A stretch of 64,000 nt of DNA, taken from the NCBI GenBank assembly GCA_032055545.1, contig DAMBQR010000007.1, forward strand, positions 1-64,000, written 5' to 3'. The position numbers and the translations under genes are program-made. The stretch comes from Pseudescherichia sp032055545 (GTDB taxonomy: Bacteria > Pseudomonadota > Gammaproteobacteria > Enterobacterales > Enterobacteriaceae). Below, piece by piece: positions 1-8,366 of this stretch. Below the pieces are notes generated by a model that ran no database searches, was not told the DNA's origin, and saw only the letters and a program-made list of their open reading frames with translations. Each line of letters opens with the position of its first letter. Position 1 is the stretch's first letter.

Positions 1-52
1 CAATGATGTACTCTTCCGCGAAACCCGCCGGGCTCTGCGCCTTAATGACCAT
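1..52 (-). CDS. fadR: Fatty acid metabolism regulator FadR, N-terminal fragment
   Basis: Only the first 17 codons are present; the gene runs off the left edge. The reverse strand reads MVIKAQSPAGFAEEYII, which is the start of enterobacterial FadR as I know it, just before the GntR-type winged helix. FadR binds long-chain acyl-CoA, represses fatty acid degradation genes and activates fabA and fabB. A FadR operator is visible upstream of fadD in this same window. It is divergent from dsbB. In E. coli nhaB lies between the two, but here it does not. Confidence 0.93.
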   Translation of the reverse strand, partial: MVIKAQSPAGFAEEYII

Positions 53-339
53 AGAGAAATTTCCATTACACAGCGAAACAAAGAGACTCATCATACCAGA
101 GCGAAGGGGCAGCAGATAGCGTGAAACAGGAAGAAAAAGGGATCGTCGTTCTGTTTTTACGCTTTTCTTAAACGCCCATTTTTAGCGTATTGTGCTGCCG
201 GTTTTACCCTTGCCGGGCTTTTTCACTTCCACCCTAAAAACCGCTTATTATCCGCTCTTACAGCCGCTGCTGAACCCTTTGTCATCATAGGGTATATTCG
301 TTTACACTGCGCTGTCTGGCATCTCTCAGGGAAATGATT
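53..339. other. fadR-dsbB divergent intergenic region, nhaB absent
   Basis: The 287 bases between the divergent fadR and dsbB starts hold no convincing gene. A TATATT hexamer at 293-298 could be the dsbB -10 box. An imperfect GCCGG repeat followed by a short T run lies near 199-226 and may be a decayed terminator. In E. coli the antiporter gene nhaB occupies this interval. No recognisable nhaB fragment is seen here. Confidence 0.6.
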
Positions 340-870
340 ATGTTGCGATTTTTAAACAAGTGCTCACACGGGCGCGGGGCCTGGCTCCTCATGGCTCTGA
401 CTGCGTTTGCACTTGAGCTGGTGGCGTTATGGTTCCAGCACGTGATGCTGCTAAAACCGTGTGTTTTGTGTATTTATGAGCGCTGCGCGCTGTTTGGGGT
501 GATGGGTGCGGGGCTGGTTGGGGCTATCGCGCCGAAAACGCCGCTGCGCTACGTTGCCATTGCTATCTGGCTCTACAGCGCCTGGCGCGGCATTCAGCTG
601 GCATGGGAGCATACGATGATCCAGCTGCACCCTAACCCGTTTATGACCTGCGACTTCGCCGCCCGTTTCCCGAGCTGGCTGCCGCTGGATAAGTGGCTGC
701 CGCAGGTATTTGTTGCGTCCGGCGACTGCGCCGAGCGTCAGTGGTCCTTTCTGACGCTGGAGATGCCGCAGTGGCTGGTGGGGATCTTTATCGCCTACTT
801 CGCCGTCGCCATCCTCGTGCTGATTGCCCAGGCGTTCAAACCAAAAAAACGCGATCTCTTTGGTCGCTAA
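340..870 (+). CDS. dsbB: Disulfide bond formation protein B
   Basis: Inner-membrane quinone reductase that reoxidises DsbA and passes electrons to ubiquinone or menaquinone. The 176-residue product has four hydrophobic segments. The first periplasmic CXXC pair is C41/C44 (KPCVLCIYERC), and the second pair lies in MTCDF and SGDCAE, matching E. coli C104 and C130. I chose the second ATG, at 340, over the one at 334: it gives the family length and starts MLRFLNK, and the AGGGA ribosome site is then properly spaced. The stop overlaps the ycgN stop by four bases. The usual upstream partner nhaB is missing. Confidence 0.97.
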   Translation: MLRFLNKCSHGRGAWLLMALTAFALELVALWFQHVMLLKPCVLCIYERCALFGVMGAGLVGAIAPKTPLRYVAIAIWLYSAWRGIQLAWEHTMIQLHPNPFMTCDFAARFPSWLPLDKWLPQVFVASGDCAERQWSFLTLEMPQWLVGIFIAYFAVAILVLIAQAFKPKKRDLFGR

Positions 871-1307
871 GCGCCGGGCTTGTTGAGGATGTGATCCTCC
901 CAGTCGCGTACCTCGGACTCCGTCACCGCAATGTGGCGGACCGAGATGCGCTCGGCGTGCATCGCCGCTTTTGAGCCGCTACGCAGCGGATGCCAGATCG
1001 GCAGTGCTTTCCCCTCCGCCAGCAGACGATAGGCACAGGTCGGCGGCAGCCACTCAAAGGTCGGCAGGTTCTCCCGCGTCAGCTTAATGCAGTCCGGCTC
1101 ATACTCGAAACGACGTTCGTAGTTGCGGCACTGGCAGGTTTTGATATTCAGCTGGCGGCAGGCGACGTTAGTGAAATAGATCTCATCGGTATCTTCATCC
1201 TGAAGCTTATGCAGGCAGCACTGCCCGCAGCCGTCGCACAGCGACTCCCACTCGGCATCAGTCATCTGCTCAAGGGTTTTACTCTGCCAGAAAGGTGTAT
1301 CGCTCAT
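867..1307 (-). CDS. ycgN: UPF0260 family cysteine-rich protein YcgN
   Basis: Conserved protein of unknown function, 146 residues. It is rich in clustered cysteines: CDGCGQCC near residues 24-31, then NVAC, KTCQC and PDC. This pattern suggests metal or iron-sulfur binding, which is inference. It closely matches E. coli YcgN except for a slightly shorter C-terminus. It is convergent with dsbB and shares the four bases 867-870 with the dsbB stop. The umuDC and hlyE genes that lie nearby in E. coli are absent. Confidence 0.93.
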   Translation of the reverse strand: MSDTPFWQSKTLEQMTDAEWESLCDGCGQCCLHKLQDEDTDEIYFTNVACRQLNIKTCQCRNYERRFEYEPDCIKLTRENLPTFEWLPPTCAYRLLAEGKALPIWHPLRSGSKAAMHAERISVRHIAVTESEVRDWEDHILNKPGA

Positions 1308-1586
1308 AAGGAAGTCCGCCGTGAAATTTCAGCTGCACCTTATAACCACTCTGGCACATTGATGCAAGTTTTGCTGCCGGAATCAAATAAAATCGCAGAA
1401 CAGGAACGGGCCGACAAACTGCACCTTACTCACCGTAGGCCGGGCAAACGCAGTGCCGCCCGGCATTACAGCATCAGCATGGTAACGCCCGGTGGCGCTA
1501 CGCTTACCGGGCCTACAAAATGTGAACAATGCTAATTCGCAAGCCGGACCTGCGTCAGCGCCGCCCGGCACCCTTAATGAAAGGGT
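1308..1586. repeat. Cluster of three REP-type palindromes
   Basis: The 279-base gap between ycgN and ycgM carries three GC-rich imperfect palindromes of the REP/BIME class, at about 1435-1464, 1487-1516 and 1543-1569. The first and third end in GCCGCCCGGC. The middle one has arms GCCCGGT and ACCGGGC followed by CTAC. It is identical over 30 bases to a unit at 61495-61524. No gene is credible here; short open frames across the palindromes are composition artefacts. Confidence 0.8.
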
Positions 1587-2246
<660 letters not shown>

Positions 2247-2301
2247 GTTACCCCCTGACTAACCCATTGAACGCGAGTGGAATTTGACTATCACCGTCGT
2301 C

Positions 2302-2586
2302 TCAGGATTTGTCAATCTTCCCGCTGCTCTGTAAGTGCTGCTTAAGGAGATCCTCCTGCGGCGGCGGCATCTGCAGGTAGTAGCCCTGCTCCTGCAGCGC
2401 CTCTTTGACCTTCTCCAGATCGGCATTGGCTAACTGTTTGCGCCCGTCGAGGGGCAGCAGCATCGTCATCACCGGCTGGCCAAAACTTTTCATCAATGCT
2501 TCAGGTACCCGAGAAAAATCACCTTTTTTCTCGATATACAAATAGGTCTGTTCACGCTTAGTACTTCGGTAGATCACACAAAACAT
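2302..2586 (-). CDS. ycgL: YcgL domain protein
   Basis: A 94-residue protein of unknown function with the YcgL fold: MFCVIYRSTKREQTYLYIEK at the start, FGQPVMTMLLPLDGRKQL in the middle and GYYLQMPPPQEDLL near the end. E. coli YcgL is annotated with a short N-terminal extension ending LKSKS. The in-frame upstream codons here encode IKSKS but offer no standard start nearby, so I begin at this ATG. It is divergent from minC. Confidence 0.92.
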   Translation of the reverse strand: MFCVIYRSTKREQTYLYIEKKGDFSRVPEALMKSFGQPVMTMLLPLDGRKQLANADLEKVKEALQEQGYYLQMPPPQEDLLKQHLQSSGKIDKS

Positions 2587-2708
2587 ACTTTTACTCTTAA
2601 TTAATGGGAGGTGTCTTGCCTCAATATAGCGGGGACTATAACATGCCTGAGAGTCTTCGGAATATCACCCCGTGCGCGGGGGATAATAGCTAAATGAGTA
2701 AGGTCAGG

Positions 2709-3419
2709 ATGTCAAACACGCCCATCGAGCTTAAAGGCAGTAGTTTTACCTTATCAGTGGTTCATTTGCATGATGCGAAACCCGAGGTTATTCGTCAGGC
2801 CTTAGAAGACAAAATCGCACAGGCTCCCGCTTTTTTACAGCATGCTCCCGTTGTTATTAACATTTCCGCGCTGGAAGAGGTGGTTAACTGGTCTGCTTTG
2901 CAAAAAGCAATCACCAGCACCGGTTTGCGCATTGTCGGCGTCAGCGGCTGTAAACAGGCCGAGCTGAAGGCTGAGATTGACCGCGCCGGGTTACCGCTGC
3001 TTACTGAAGGCAAAGAGAAAGCACGCCAGCAGCAAGCAGAGCCTGTTCCTGCAACACGCGTTGTTGAAGAGCCAATCGTCGCGCCGATCGCTAAAACACG
3101 CTTAATTGATGTTCCGGTTCGTTCCGGACAGAGAATCTATGCCCCGGGCTGCGATCTGATCGTCACCAGCCACGTCAGCGCGGGCGCAGAGCTGATCGCC
3201 GATGGCAACATCCATATCTATGGCATGATGCGTGGACGGGCGCTGGCGGGGGCCAGCGGCGACAGGGAAGCACAAATTTTTTGCACACATCTCACCGCAG
3301 AGCTGGTCTCAATCGCGGGAGAATACTGGCTGAGCGATCAAATCCCGGCCGAATATTATGGCAAAGCGGCACGCCTGCTCCTCGCAGATAACGCTTTGAC
3401 TGTTCAACCATTGAATTAA
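2709..3419 (+). CDS. minC: Septum site-determining protein MinC
   Basis: FtsZ assembly inhibitor that, carried by MinD, blocks division near the poles. The 236-residue protein has the N-terminal FtsZ-antagonising domain, a variable proline/alanine-rich linker around residues 105-130, and the C-terminal beta-helix (VRSGQRIYAPGCDLIVTSHV, then YGMMRGRALAGASGD) that binds MinD and FtsZ tails. I start at MSNTPIEL, preceded by AAGGTCAGG, because the upstream in-frame ATG at 2694 adds five residues not in the family. It is first gene of minCDE. Confidence 0.97.
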   Translation: MSNTPIELKGSSFTLSVVHLHDAKPEVIRQALEDKIAQAPAFLQHAPVVINISALEEVVNWSALQKAITSTGLRIVGVSGCKQAELKAEIDRAGLPLLTEGKEKARQQQAEPVPATRVVEEPIVAPIAKTRLIDVPVRSGQRIYAPGCDLIVTSHVSAGAELIADGNIHIYGMMRGRALAGASGDREAQIFCTHLTAELVSIAGEYWLSDQIPAEYYGKAARLLLADNALTVQPLN

Positions 3420-3441
3420 GCCCTTATAACAAGGAACTCCT

Positions 3442-4254
3442 ATGGCACGCATTATTGTTGTTACTTCGGGTAAAGGGGGTGTCGGTAAGACCACCTCCAG
3501 CGCGGCCATCGCGACTGGTTTGGCCCAGAAGGGAAAGAAAACCGTCGTTATCGACTTCGATATCGGCCTGCGTAACCTCGACCTGATCATGGGTTGTGAA
3601 CGCCGGGTGGTCTATGATTTCGTTAACGTTATTCAGGGCGATGCGACGTTAAACCAGGCGCTGATCAGAGATAAGCGCACGGAAAGCCTCTATATTCTTC
3701 CCGCCTCCCAGACCCGTGACAAAGACGCCCTCACCCGCGAAGGCGTTGAGAAAGTGCTCGACGAACTGAAAGCAATGGACTTCGATTTCATCGTCTGCGA
3801 CTCCCCGGCCGGGATCGAAACCGGTGCGCTGATGGCGCTCTACTTCGCTGACGAAGCCGTTATCACTACTAACCCCGAGGTCTCCTCAGTACGTGACTCG
3901 GATCGCATTCTGGGCATTCTGTCGTCTAAATCGCGCCGCGCTGAGAACGGCCATGAGCCGATCAAAGAGCACCTGCTGCTCACCCGCTACAACCCGGGCC
4001 GCGTCAGCAAAGGCGATATGCTGAGCATGGAGGATGTGCTGGAGATCCTGCGCATCAAGCTGGTCGGGGTTATCCCGGAAGATCAGTCCGTGCTGCGCGC
4101 CTCTAACCAGGGCGAACCTGTGATCCTGGACGCGACATCAGATGCCGGTAAAGCCTATGCTGATACCGTGGAGCGTCTGCTGGGAGAAGAACGCCCTTTC
4201 CGCTTCATCGAAGAAGAGAAGAAAGGTTTCCTCAAACGCCTGTTCGGAGGATAA
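3442..4254 (+). CDS. minD: Septum site-determining ATPase MinD
   Basis: Membrane-cycling ATPase of the ParA/MinD family that recruits MinC and oscillates with MinE. It is 270 residues, the family length. The deviant Walker A GKGGVGKTT is at residues 10-18, the switch regions are intact, and the C-terminus ends in the amphipathic membrane-targeting helix KKGFLKRLFGG. It lies 22 bases after minC and three bases before minE, so the three are one operon. Confidence 0.98.
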   Translation: MARIIVVTSGKGGVGKTTSSAAIATGLAQKGKKTVVIDFDIGLRNLDLIMGCERRVVYDFVNVIQGDATLNQALIRDKRTESLYILPASQTRDKDALTREGVEKVLDELKAMDFDFIVCDSPAGIETGALMALYFADEAVITTNPEVSSVRDSDRILGILSSKSRRAENGHEPIKEHLLLTRYNPGRVSKGDMLSMEDVLEILRIKLVGVIPEDQSVLRASNQGEPVILDATSDAGKAYADTVERLLGEERPFRFIEEEKKGFLKRLFGG

Positions 4255-4257
4255 ATT

Positions 4258-4524
4258 ATGGCATTACTTGACTTTTTTCTCTCACGAAAGAAGAGCACCG
4301 CTAACATAGCGAAAGAGCGTCTGCAGATCATCGTGGCCGAGCGTCGTCGTAGCGATGCTGAACCACACTATTTGCCGCAGCTGCGCAAAGATATTCTGGA
4401 AGTGATTTGTAAGTACGTGCAGATCGATCCGGAAATGGTGACGGTACAGCTGGAGCAAAAAGATGGCGATATCTCAATCCTCGAGTTGAACGTTACTCTG
4501 CCAGAAGCCGAAGAGACGAAATAA
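4258..4524 (+). CDS. minE: Division topological specificity factor MinE
   Basis: Topological factor that stimulates MinD ATPase and drives pole-to-pole oscillation. The 88-residue product has the N-terminal amphipathic membrane-binding stretch MALLDFFLSRKK, the anti-MinC contact helix (KERLQIIVAERRR), and the C-terminal dimerisation domain. It is the last gene of minCDE and is followed by an intrinsic terminator. Confidence 0.98.
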   Translation: MALLDFFLSRKKSTANIAKERLQIIVAERRRSDAEPHYLPQLRKDILEVICKYVQIDPEMVTVQLEQKDGDISILELNVTLPEAEETK

Positions 4525-4550
4525 CGTTTTAGCGTTATCTCGTTCATTAA

Positions 4551-4580
4551 AAAGGCAGCCCGTTAAGCGCTGCCTTTTTT
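4551..4580 (+). terminator. Intrinsic terminator of minCDE
   Basis: Stem GGCAGC (4554-4559) pairs with GCTGCC (4569-4574), followed by a run of six T. It sits 27 bases after the minE stop and faces the end of rnd. Confidence 0.9.
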
Positions 4581-4622
4581 ATTTATGCTTATCCACTGGG
4601 TTTATTTACAGTGGCCCGTTTG

Positions 4623-5750
4623 CTAGCGGGGAAATTCCAGCAGCAGAGCCTGCAGGCTCGTCGCCATTAATTCACCGCGCCAGCCGAAGATTAATTCCGG
4701 CAGGGTGGCAAACGACTTAATATTCCAGTGCCAGTTAAGCAGCTGATTTATTTGCCGACGCGAGGCCAGCAGCTCGGCGCTCACCCCTTTTGCCACGCTC
4801 ACCTCCTGCACCAGCGCCTTAATGGCCTTAAAGGCCCGGCGATAGCCTGGCATGTCCAGCAGGTTCAGCAGCGGCTCCGGAAGCGCCTCTTCCGGCAGCG
4901 CCTGGGCCTGGGCGACCATCGCCAGCAGGGTTTTGCCGTGGAAGCGGATCTCACTCCCCGAAAGTCCGATGCTATCCAGCTCGCCAAGGCTGCCCGGCAT
5001 ATAGCGCGCTACCGCCCACAGGTTCTCTTCCCGCACGACAAAGTTTACCGCCAAATCGCGCTCGCGGGCCTTACGCAGACGCCACGCCGCCAGCAGTTGC
5101 AGGCAGGCCAGCTGGCGGGTGCGCAGCTGCCAGGCGTTGCTAATCTCGCGCCACGCCTCTTCCGGGGCCAGCACCTCCTGACGGCGCAGCTGCATCAGAC
5201 GGCACTCGTCCAGCGCCGCTGGCAGCCAGCCTGCGGTCTCGGTCTCCGCCATCAGCTTATGGGCGATAGGCAGCAGATACCAGACGTCCGCCGCCGCGTA
5301 GTCGCACTGCCGCTCGGTCAGAGGGCGCGCCAGCCAGTCGGTGCGCGACTCACTCTTATCCAGCGCCAGACCGGTGTACTCCTCCACCATAGAGGCAAAG
5401 CCCCAGGAGAGCGGGCGACCGCTGAAGGCGGCGAGGATCTGGGTATCGATCAGCGGCTGCGGCAGCTCGCCAAATACGTTGAGAAAAACTTCCAGATCTT
5501 CACTGCCGGCGTGGAGAAACTTGGTGACCGCGCGATCCATCAGCAGCTCGCGGAACGGCGCCCAGTCGGTGATCTCCAGCGGATCGATCAGCGAAACCTG
5601 CTGGCCGTCATACACCTGGATCAGGCCCAGCTGCGGATAGTAGGTACGGGTGCGGACAAATTCGGTATCAATGGCAAGAGCCGGAAAGGCACGCGCCGCC
5701 TCGCTCATGGCCGCCAGCGCGTCGTTGGTGGTGATCATCTGGTAGTTCAA
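4623..5750 (-). CDS. rnd: Ribonuclease D (UUG start)
   Basis: 3'-5' exoribonuclease that trims tRNA precursors. With a TTG start at 5750 the protein is 375 residues, exactly the E. coli length, and begins NYQMITT. The DEDD exonuclease signature is present: DTEFVRTRTYYP (motif I), LHAGSEDLEVF (motif II) and YAAADVWYL (motif III). The HRDC domain follows. E. coli rnd is known to start at UUG downstream of a stem-loop with a U run, and both features are kept here. The longer frame starting at 5813 would run through the fadD terminator and is rejected. Confidence 0.95.
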   Translation of the reverse strand: MNYQMITTNDALAAMSEAARAFPALAIDTEFVRTRTYYPQLGLIQVYDGQQVSLIDPLEITDWAPFRELLMDRAVTKFLHAGSEDLEVFLNVFGELPQPLIDTQILAAFSGRPLSWGFASMVEEYTGLALDKSESRTDWLARPLTERQCDYAAADVWYLLPIAHKLMAETETAGWLPAALDECRLMQLRRQEVLAPEEAWREISNAWQLRTRQLACLQLLAAWRLRKARERDLAVNFVVREENLWAVARYMPGSLGELDSIGLSGSEIRFHGKTLLAMVAQAQALPEEALPEPLLNLLDMPGYRRAFKAIKALVQEVSVAKGVSAELLASRRQINQLLNWHWNIKSFATLPELIFGWRGELMATSLQALLLEFPR

Positions 5751-5777
5751 ATCATACTCTCTTTGGTTTGCGCCCAT

Positions 5778-5802
5778 AAAAAACGCCGGGCTAACCGGCG
5801 TT
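5778..5802 (-). terminator. fadD terminator / rnd leader hairpin
   Basis: On the minus strand, AACGCCGG and CCGGCGTT pair around a five-base loop and are followed by six T (5783-5778). It ends the fadD transcript. It also sits 28 bases upstream of the rnd UUG codon, where the E. coli rnd leader has a comparable stem-loop and U stretch needed for efficient translation. Confidence 0.9.
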
Positions 5803-5820
5803 GGGCGACTCACACGAAGC

Positions 5821-7506
5821 TTAGACCTTATTGTCTACTTTGGCGCGTGCTTCGTCACGTAATTCTCGCCGTAAAATTTTGCCAACGTTGGATTTTGGCA
5901 GCTCCTCACGAAACTCCACCTGCTTCGGTACCTTATAGCCGGTCAGCTGACGACGGCAGAAGGTGATGAGCGCCTCTTCGCTGAGGGCGGGATCCTTCTT
6001 CACCACGAAAATTTTTACCTTTTCCCCGCTGCTGCTGGACGGCACGCCAACGGCCGCCACCTCGCGCACGCCAGGGTGCTGCATCACCACGTCTTCAATC
6101 TCGTTAGGATAGACGTTGAAGCCAGAGACCAGGATCATATCTTTTTTACGATCGACAATGCGCAGGAAGCCCTCGTCGTCCATCACCGCGATATCTCCGG
6201 TCATCAGCCAGCCGTCCTTGATGATCTCGTCGGTGGCGTCGGGACGCTGCCAGTAGCCCAGCATCACCTGCGGCCCTTTGACGCACAGCTCGCCCGGCTC
6301 ACCGTGCGGCACCTCCCTGCCCTCGTCATCCACCAGCTTCACCTCGGTAGAAGGCACTGGCAAGCCGATGCTGCCGCTGTGGTAGTCGATATCGTGCGGG
6401 TTAACGCTGACCAGCGGAGAGCATTCGGTCAGGCCATAGCCCTCGAGCAGATACTGCCCGGTAAGCTTCACCCAGCGCTCGGCGACCGCCTGCTGGACCG
6501 GCATCCCGCCGCCTGCGGAGAGGTGGAGAGTGGAGAAGTCGAGCTGCTGGAACTCTTTGTTGTTCAGCAGCGCGTTAAACAGCGTGTTTACCCCGGTCAT
6601 GGTCGTGAACGGATATTTAGACAGCTCCTTCACCAGCCCCGGAATATCCCGCGGGTTGGTGATCAGAAGGTTCTGCCCGCCCAGCTCGATAAATAGCAGG
6701 CAGTTCATGGTCAGGGCAAAGATGTGGTACAGCGGCAGCGCGGTGACCACCAGCTCTTTACCCCGATGCAGCAGCGGCCCGTAGGTGGCATTCACCTGCT
6801 CAAGATTTGCCAGCATATTGCGGTGGGTCAGCATCGCCCCTTTGGCAACGCCGGTGGTGCCGCCGGTATACTGCAGAAAAGCGAGATCGTCCGCCACGAT
6901 CTCCGGCTTAACGTACTGCATGCGGTAGCCGTTGTGCAGCGCCTGGCGAAACGAGATGGCGTCCGGCAGATGGTATTTAGGCACCAGCCGCTTAACGTAC
7001 TTGACCACAAAGTTGACCAGCGTCCCCTTCGCCGGAGAGAGCTGATCCCCCATGCGGGTCAAAATGACGTGCTGCACCTGGGTTTTGCTCACCACCTTTT
7101 CAAGGGTATGGGCGAAGTTGGAGACGATAACGATAGCCGCGGCGCCGCTGTCGTTGAGCTGATGCTCCAGCTCGCGCGGGGTATAGAGTGGGTTAACGTT
7201 CACCACGACCATACCGGCGCGCAGGATCCCAAATAGCGCCACCGGATACTGCAGCAGGTTAGGCATCATCAGCGCCACGCGATCGCCCTTCTTTAGCCCC
7301 AGTCCCTGCTGGAGCCAGGCGGCAAAGGCCCGGCTGCGCTCCTCCAGCTTGCGGAAGGTCATGGTCTCGCCCATGTTGATGAACGCCGGCTGGTCGGCAT
7401 AGCGCACCGTGGCAGTTTCGAAGAGTTCCACAAGGGATTGATAGCGATCGGGGTTGATGTCCGCTGGCACGTCGGCGGGATAACGGTTAAGCCAAACCTT
7501 CTTCAA
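5821..7506 (-). CDS. fadD: Long-chain acyl-CoA synthetase (UUG start)
   Basis: Activates long-chain fatty acids to acyl-CoA at the inner membrane, coupling uptake by FadL to beta-oxidation. Starting at TTG (7506) after GAGGTGA gives LKKVWLNRYPAD and 561 residues, identical in length to E. coli FadD, which also uses UUG. The ATP/AMP signature YTGGTTGVAKGA, the YGLTEC segment, and the fatty acyl-CoA synthetase motif (DGWLMTGDIA to VSGFNVYPNEIED) are intact. An upstream FadR operator indicates repression in the absence of acyl-CoA. Frames beginning upstream at 7572 lack family homology. Confidence 0.97.
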   Translation of the reverse strand: MKKVWLNRYPADVPADINPDRYQSLVELFETATVRYADQPAFINMGETMTFRKLEERSRAFAAWLQQGLGLKKGDRVALMMPNLLQYPVALFGILRAGMVVVNVNPLYTPRELEHQLNDSGAAAIVIVSNFAHTLEKVVSKTQVQHVILTRMGDQLSPAKGTLVNFVVKYVKRLVPKYHLPDAISFRQALHNGYRMQYVKPEIVADDLAFLQYTGGTTGVAKGAMLTHRNMLANLEQVNATYGPLLHRGKELVVTALPLYHIFALTMNCLLFIELGGQNLLITNPRDIPGLVKELSKYPFTTMTGVNTLFNALLNNKEFQQLDFSTLHLSAGGGMPVQQAVAERWVKLTGQYLLEGYGLTECSPLVSVNPHDIDYHSGSIGLPVPSTEVKLVDDEGREVPHGEPGELCVKGPQVMLGYWQRPDATDEIIKDGWLMTGDIAVMDDEGFLRIVDRKKDMILVSGFNVYPNEIEDVVMQHPGVREVAAVGVPSSSSGEKVKIFVVKKDPALSEEALITFCRRQLTGYKVPKQVEFREELPKSNVGKILRRELRDEARAKVDNKV

Positions 7507-7578
7507 TGCGTCACCTCTGAAATGAAAATTCGTCGTCATCGCAACTCCGCTTAATAAACATGCCGTTAACATTATATT

Positions 7579-7595
7579 AACTCATTGTACCAGTT
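7579..7595 (-). promoter_or_regulatory. FadR operator upstream of fadD
   Basis: The minus-strand 17-mer AACTGGTACAATGAGTT resembles the FadR consensus AACTGGTCNGACCTGTT and the first E. coli fadD operator. It lies about 75 bases upstream of the UUG codon, just before a TATAAT hexamer at 7576-7571, so bound FadR would block the promoter. Confidence 0.8.
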
Positions 7596-7665
7596 TATTA
7601 ATTGGCCGATTCACAGGTTGCGAAGCGCGTCACTCTTTTATTCTTGTTATGGTCTTAAAAACGGA

Positions 7666-7690
7666 GAAACAGCGGAGTATCCGCTGTTTC
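7666..7690 (-). terminator. Probable terminator of yeaY
   Basis: GAAACAGCGG and CCGCTGTTTC form a ten-base-pair stem around a five-base loop. On the minus strand the T-rich stretch TCCGTTTTT follows. It ends yeaY upstream of the fadD promoter. Confidence 0.65.
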
Positions 7691-7710
7691 TTCCCTTAAA
7701 TAACAGAGAG

Positions 7711-8316
7711 TTACTCTGTTACGATGGTATGCACGGGTGCCGGCCCGGCGTTATACCAGCCGTAGCCGCCGTAGCCACCGTAACGCCAGGGATTCGGCCC
7801 CGGTCCCCAGTACCACGGATCGATGGGCTGCGGCGGCAGCATCACCTGCTGCTGCAGATGCCAGCGCTTATAGCCACTCACCTTCATGACCATAAACTTA
7901 TAGGGGGTCTCGCCCACTTTACCCTGCTCAACGCCGCTAATGGTGCCGACCACGGTCACATACTGGTTGCGGAAATCCACCGGATCGAGGAAGCCGTTCA
8001 CGTCGGCGTAGATACGCCCCCGGGACGCTTCGCCAAGAACGGGACGTGCACCGCTATCCAACGGCACCGAGGCGATCTCCAGCCGCGTTTGTCCCTGCTT
8101 GTTCTCGATGGCGATGACCTTACCGCCAAAGCGCGCCTCCTGGCCGACGTACAGCTCAGGCGCGTTCATCACCCGCACCAGATCCTGCTGCGGCGTCGGA
8201 CTGCTGCCTTTAATGGCGTCAGGAACCGAAACGCAGCCGCTCAGCGCTAAGGCGGCTAAGCCTGCCAGCAGCCAGCGCACGGACCCGCTTTGACCCACCT
8301 TCTGGGATACCTTCAC
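7711..8316 (-). CDS. yeaY: Slp-family outer-membrane lipoprotein YeaY
   Basis: Starvation-lipoprotein (Slp) family member, 201 residues against about 193 in E. coli YeaY. A lipoprotein signal peptide ends in the lipobox LSGC, with the lipidated cysteine at about residue 28. The conserved core (SPTPQQDLVRV, GRIYADVNGFLDPVDFRNQ, YKFMVMKVSGYKRW) is followed by a glycine/tyrosine-rich tail (WRYGGYGGYGWY). Its function is unknown. In E. coli it belongs to the envelope stress regulon, as known of the gene rather than shown here. Confidence 0.93.
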   Translation of the reverse strand: MKVSQKVGQSGSVRWLLAGLAALALSGCVSVPDAIKGSSPTPQQDLVRVMNAPELYVGQEARFGGKVIAIENKQGQTRLEIASVPLDSGARPVLGEASRGRIYADVNGFLDPVDFRNQYVTVVGTISGVEQGKVGETPYKFMVMKVSGYKRWHLQQQVMLPPQPIDPWYWGPGPNPWRYGGYGGYGWYNAGPAPVHTIVTE

Positions 8317-8366
8317 TTACCACCTTCCTGCTATTTACACTGTTACGTTATGTATATAGCTGAGAT

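Noticed and set aside
1383..1571. Small frames across the REP cluster after ycgN
   Set aside because: They arise from the palindromic repeats and contain repeated PGKRSA-like words, not a protein.
5751..5813. Longer RNase D starting at 5813
   Set aside because: The extension runs through the fadD terminator hairpin; the UUG start gives the exact family length.
4728..5966. Long plus-strand frame opposite rnd and fadD (412 codons)
   Set aside because: It is antisense to two well-supported genes, rich in R, Q, G and H as expected of a shadow frame, and lacks any domain.
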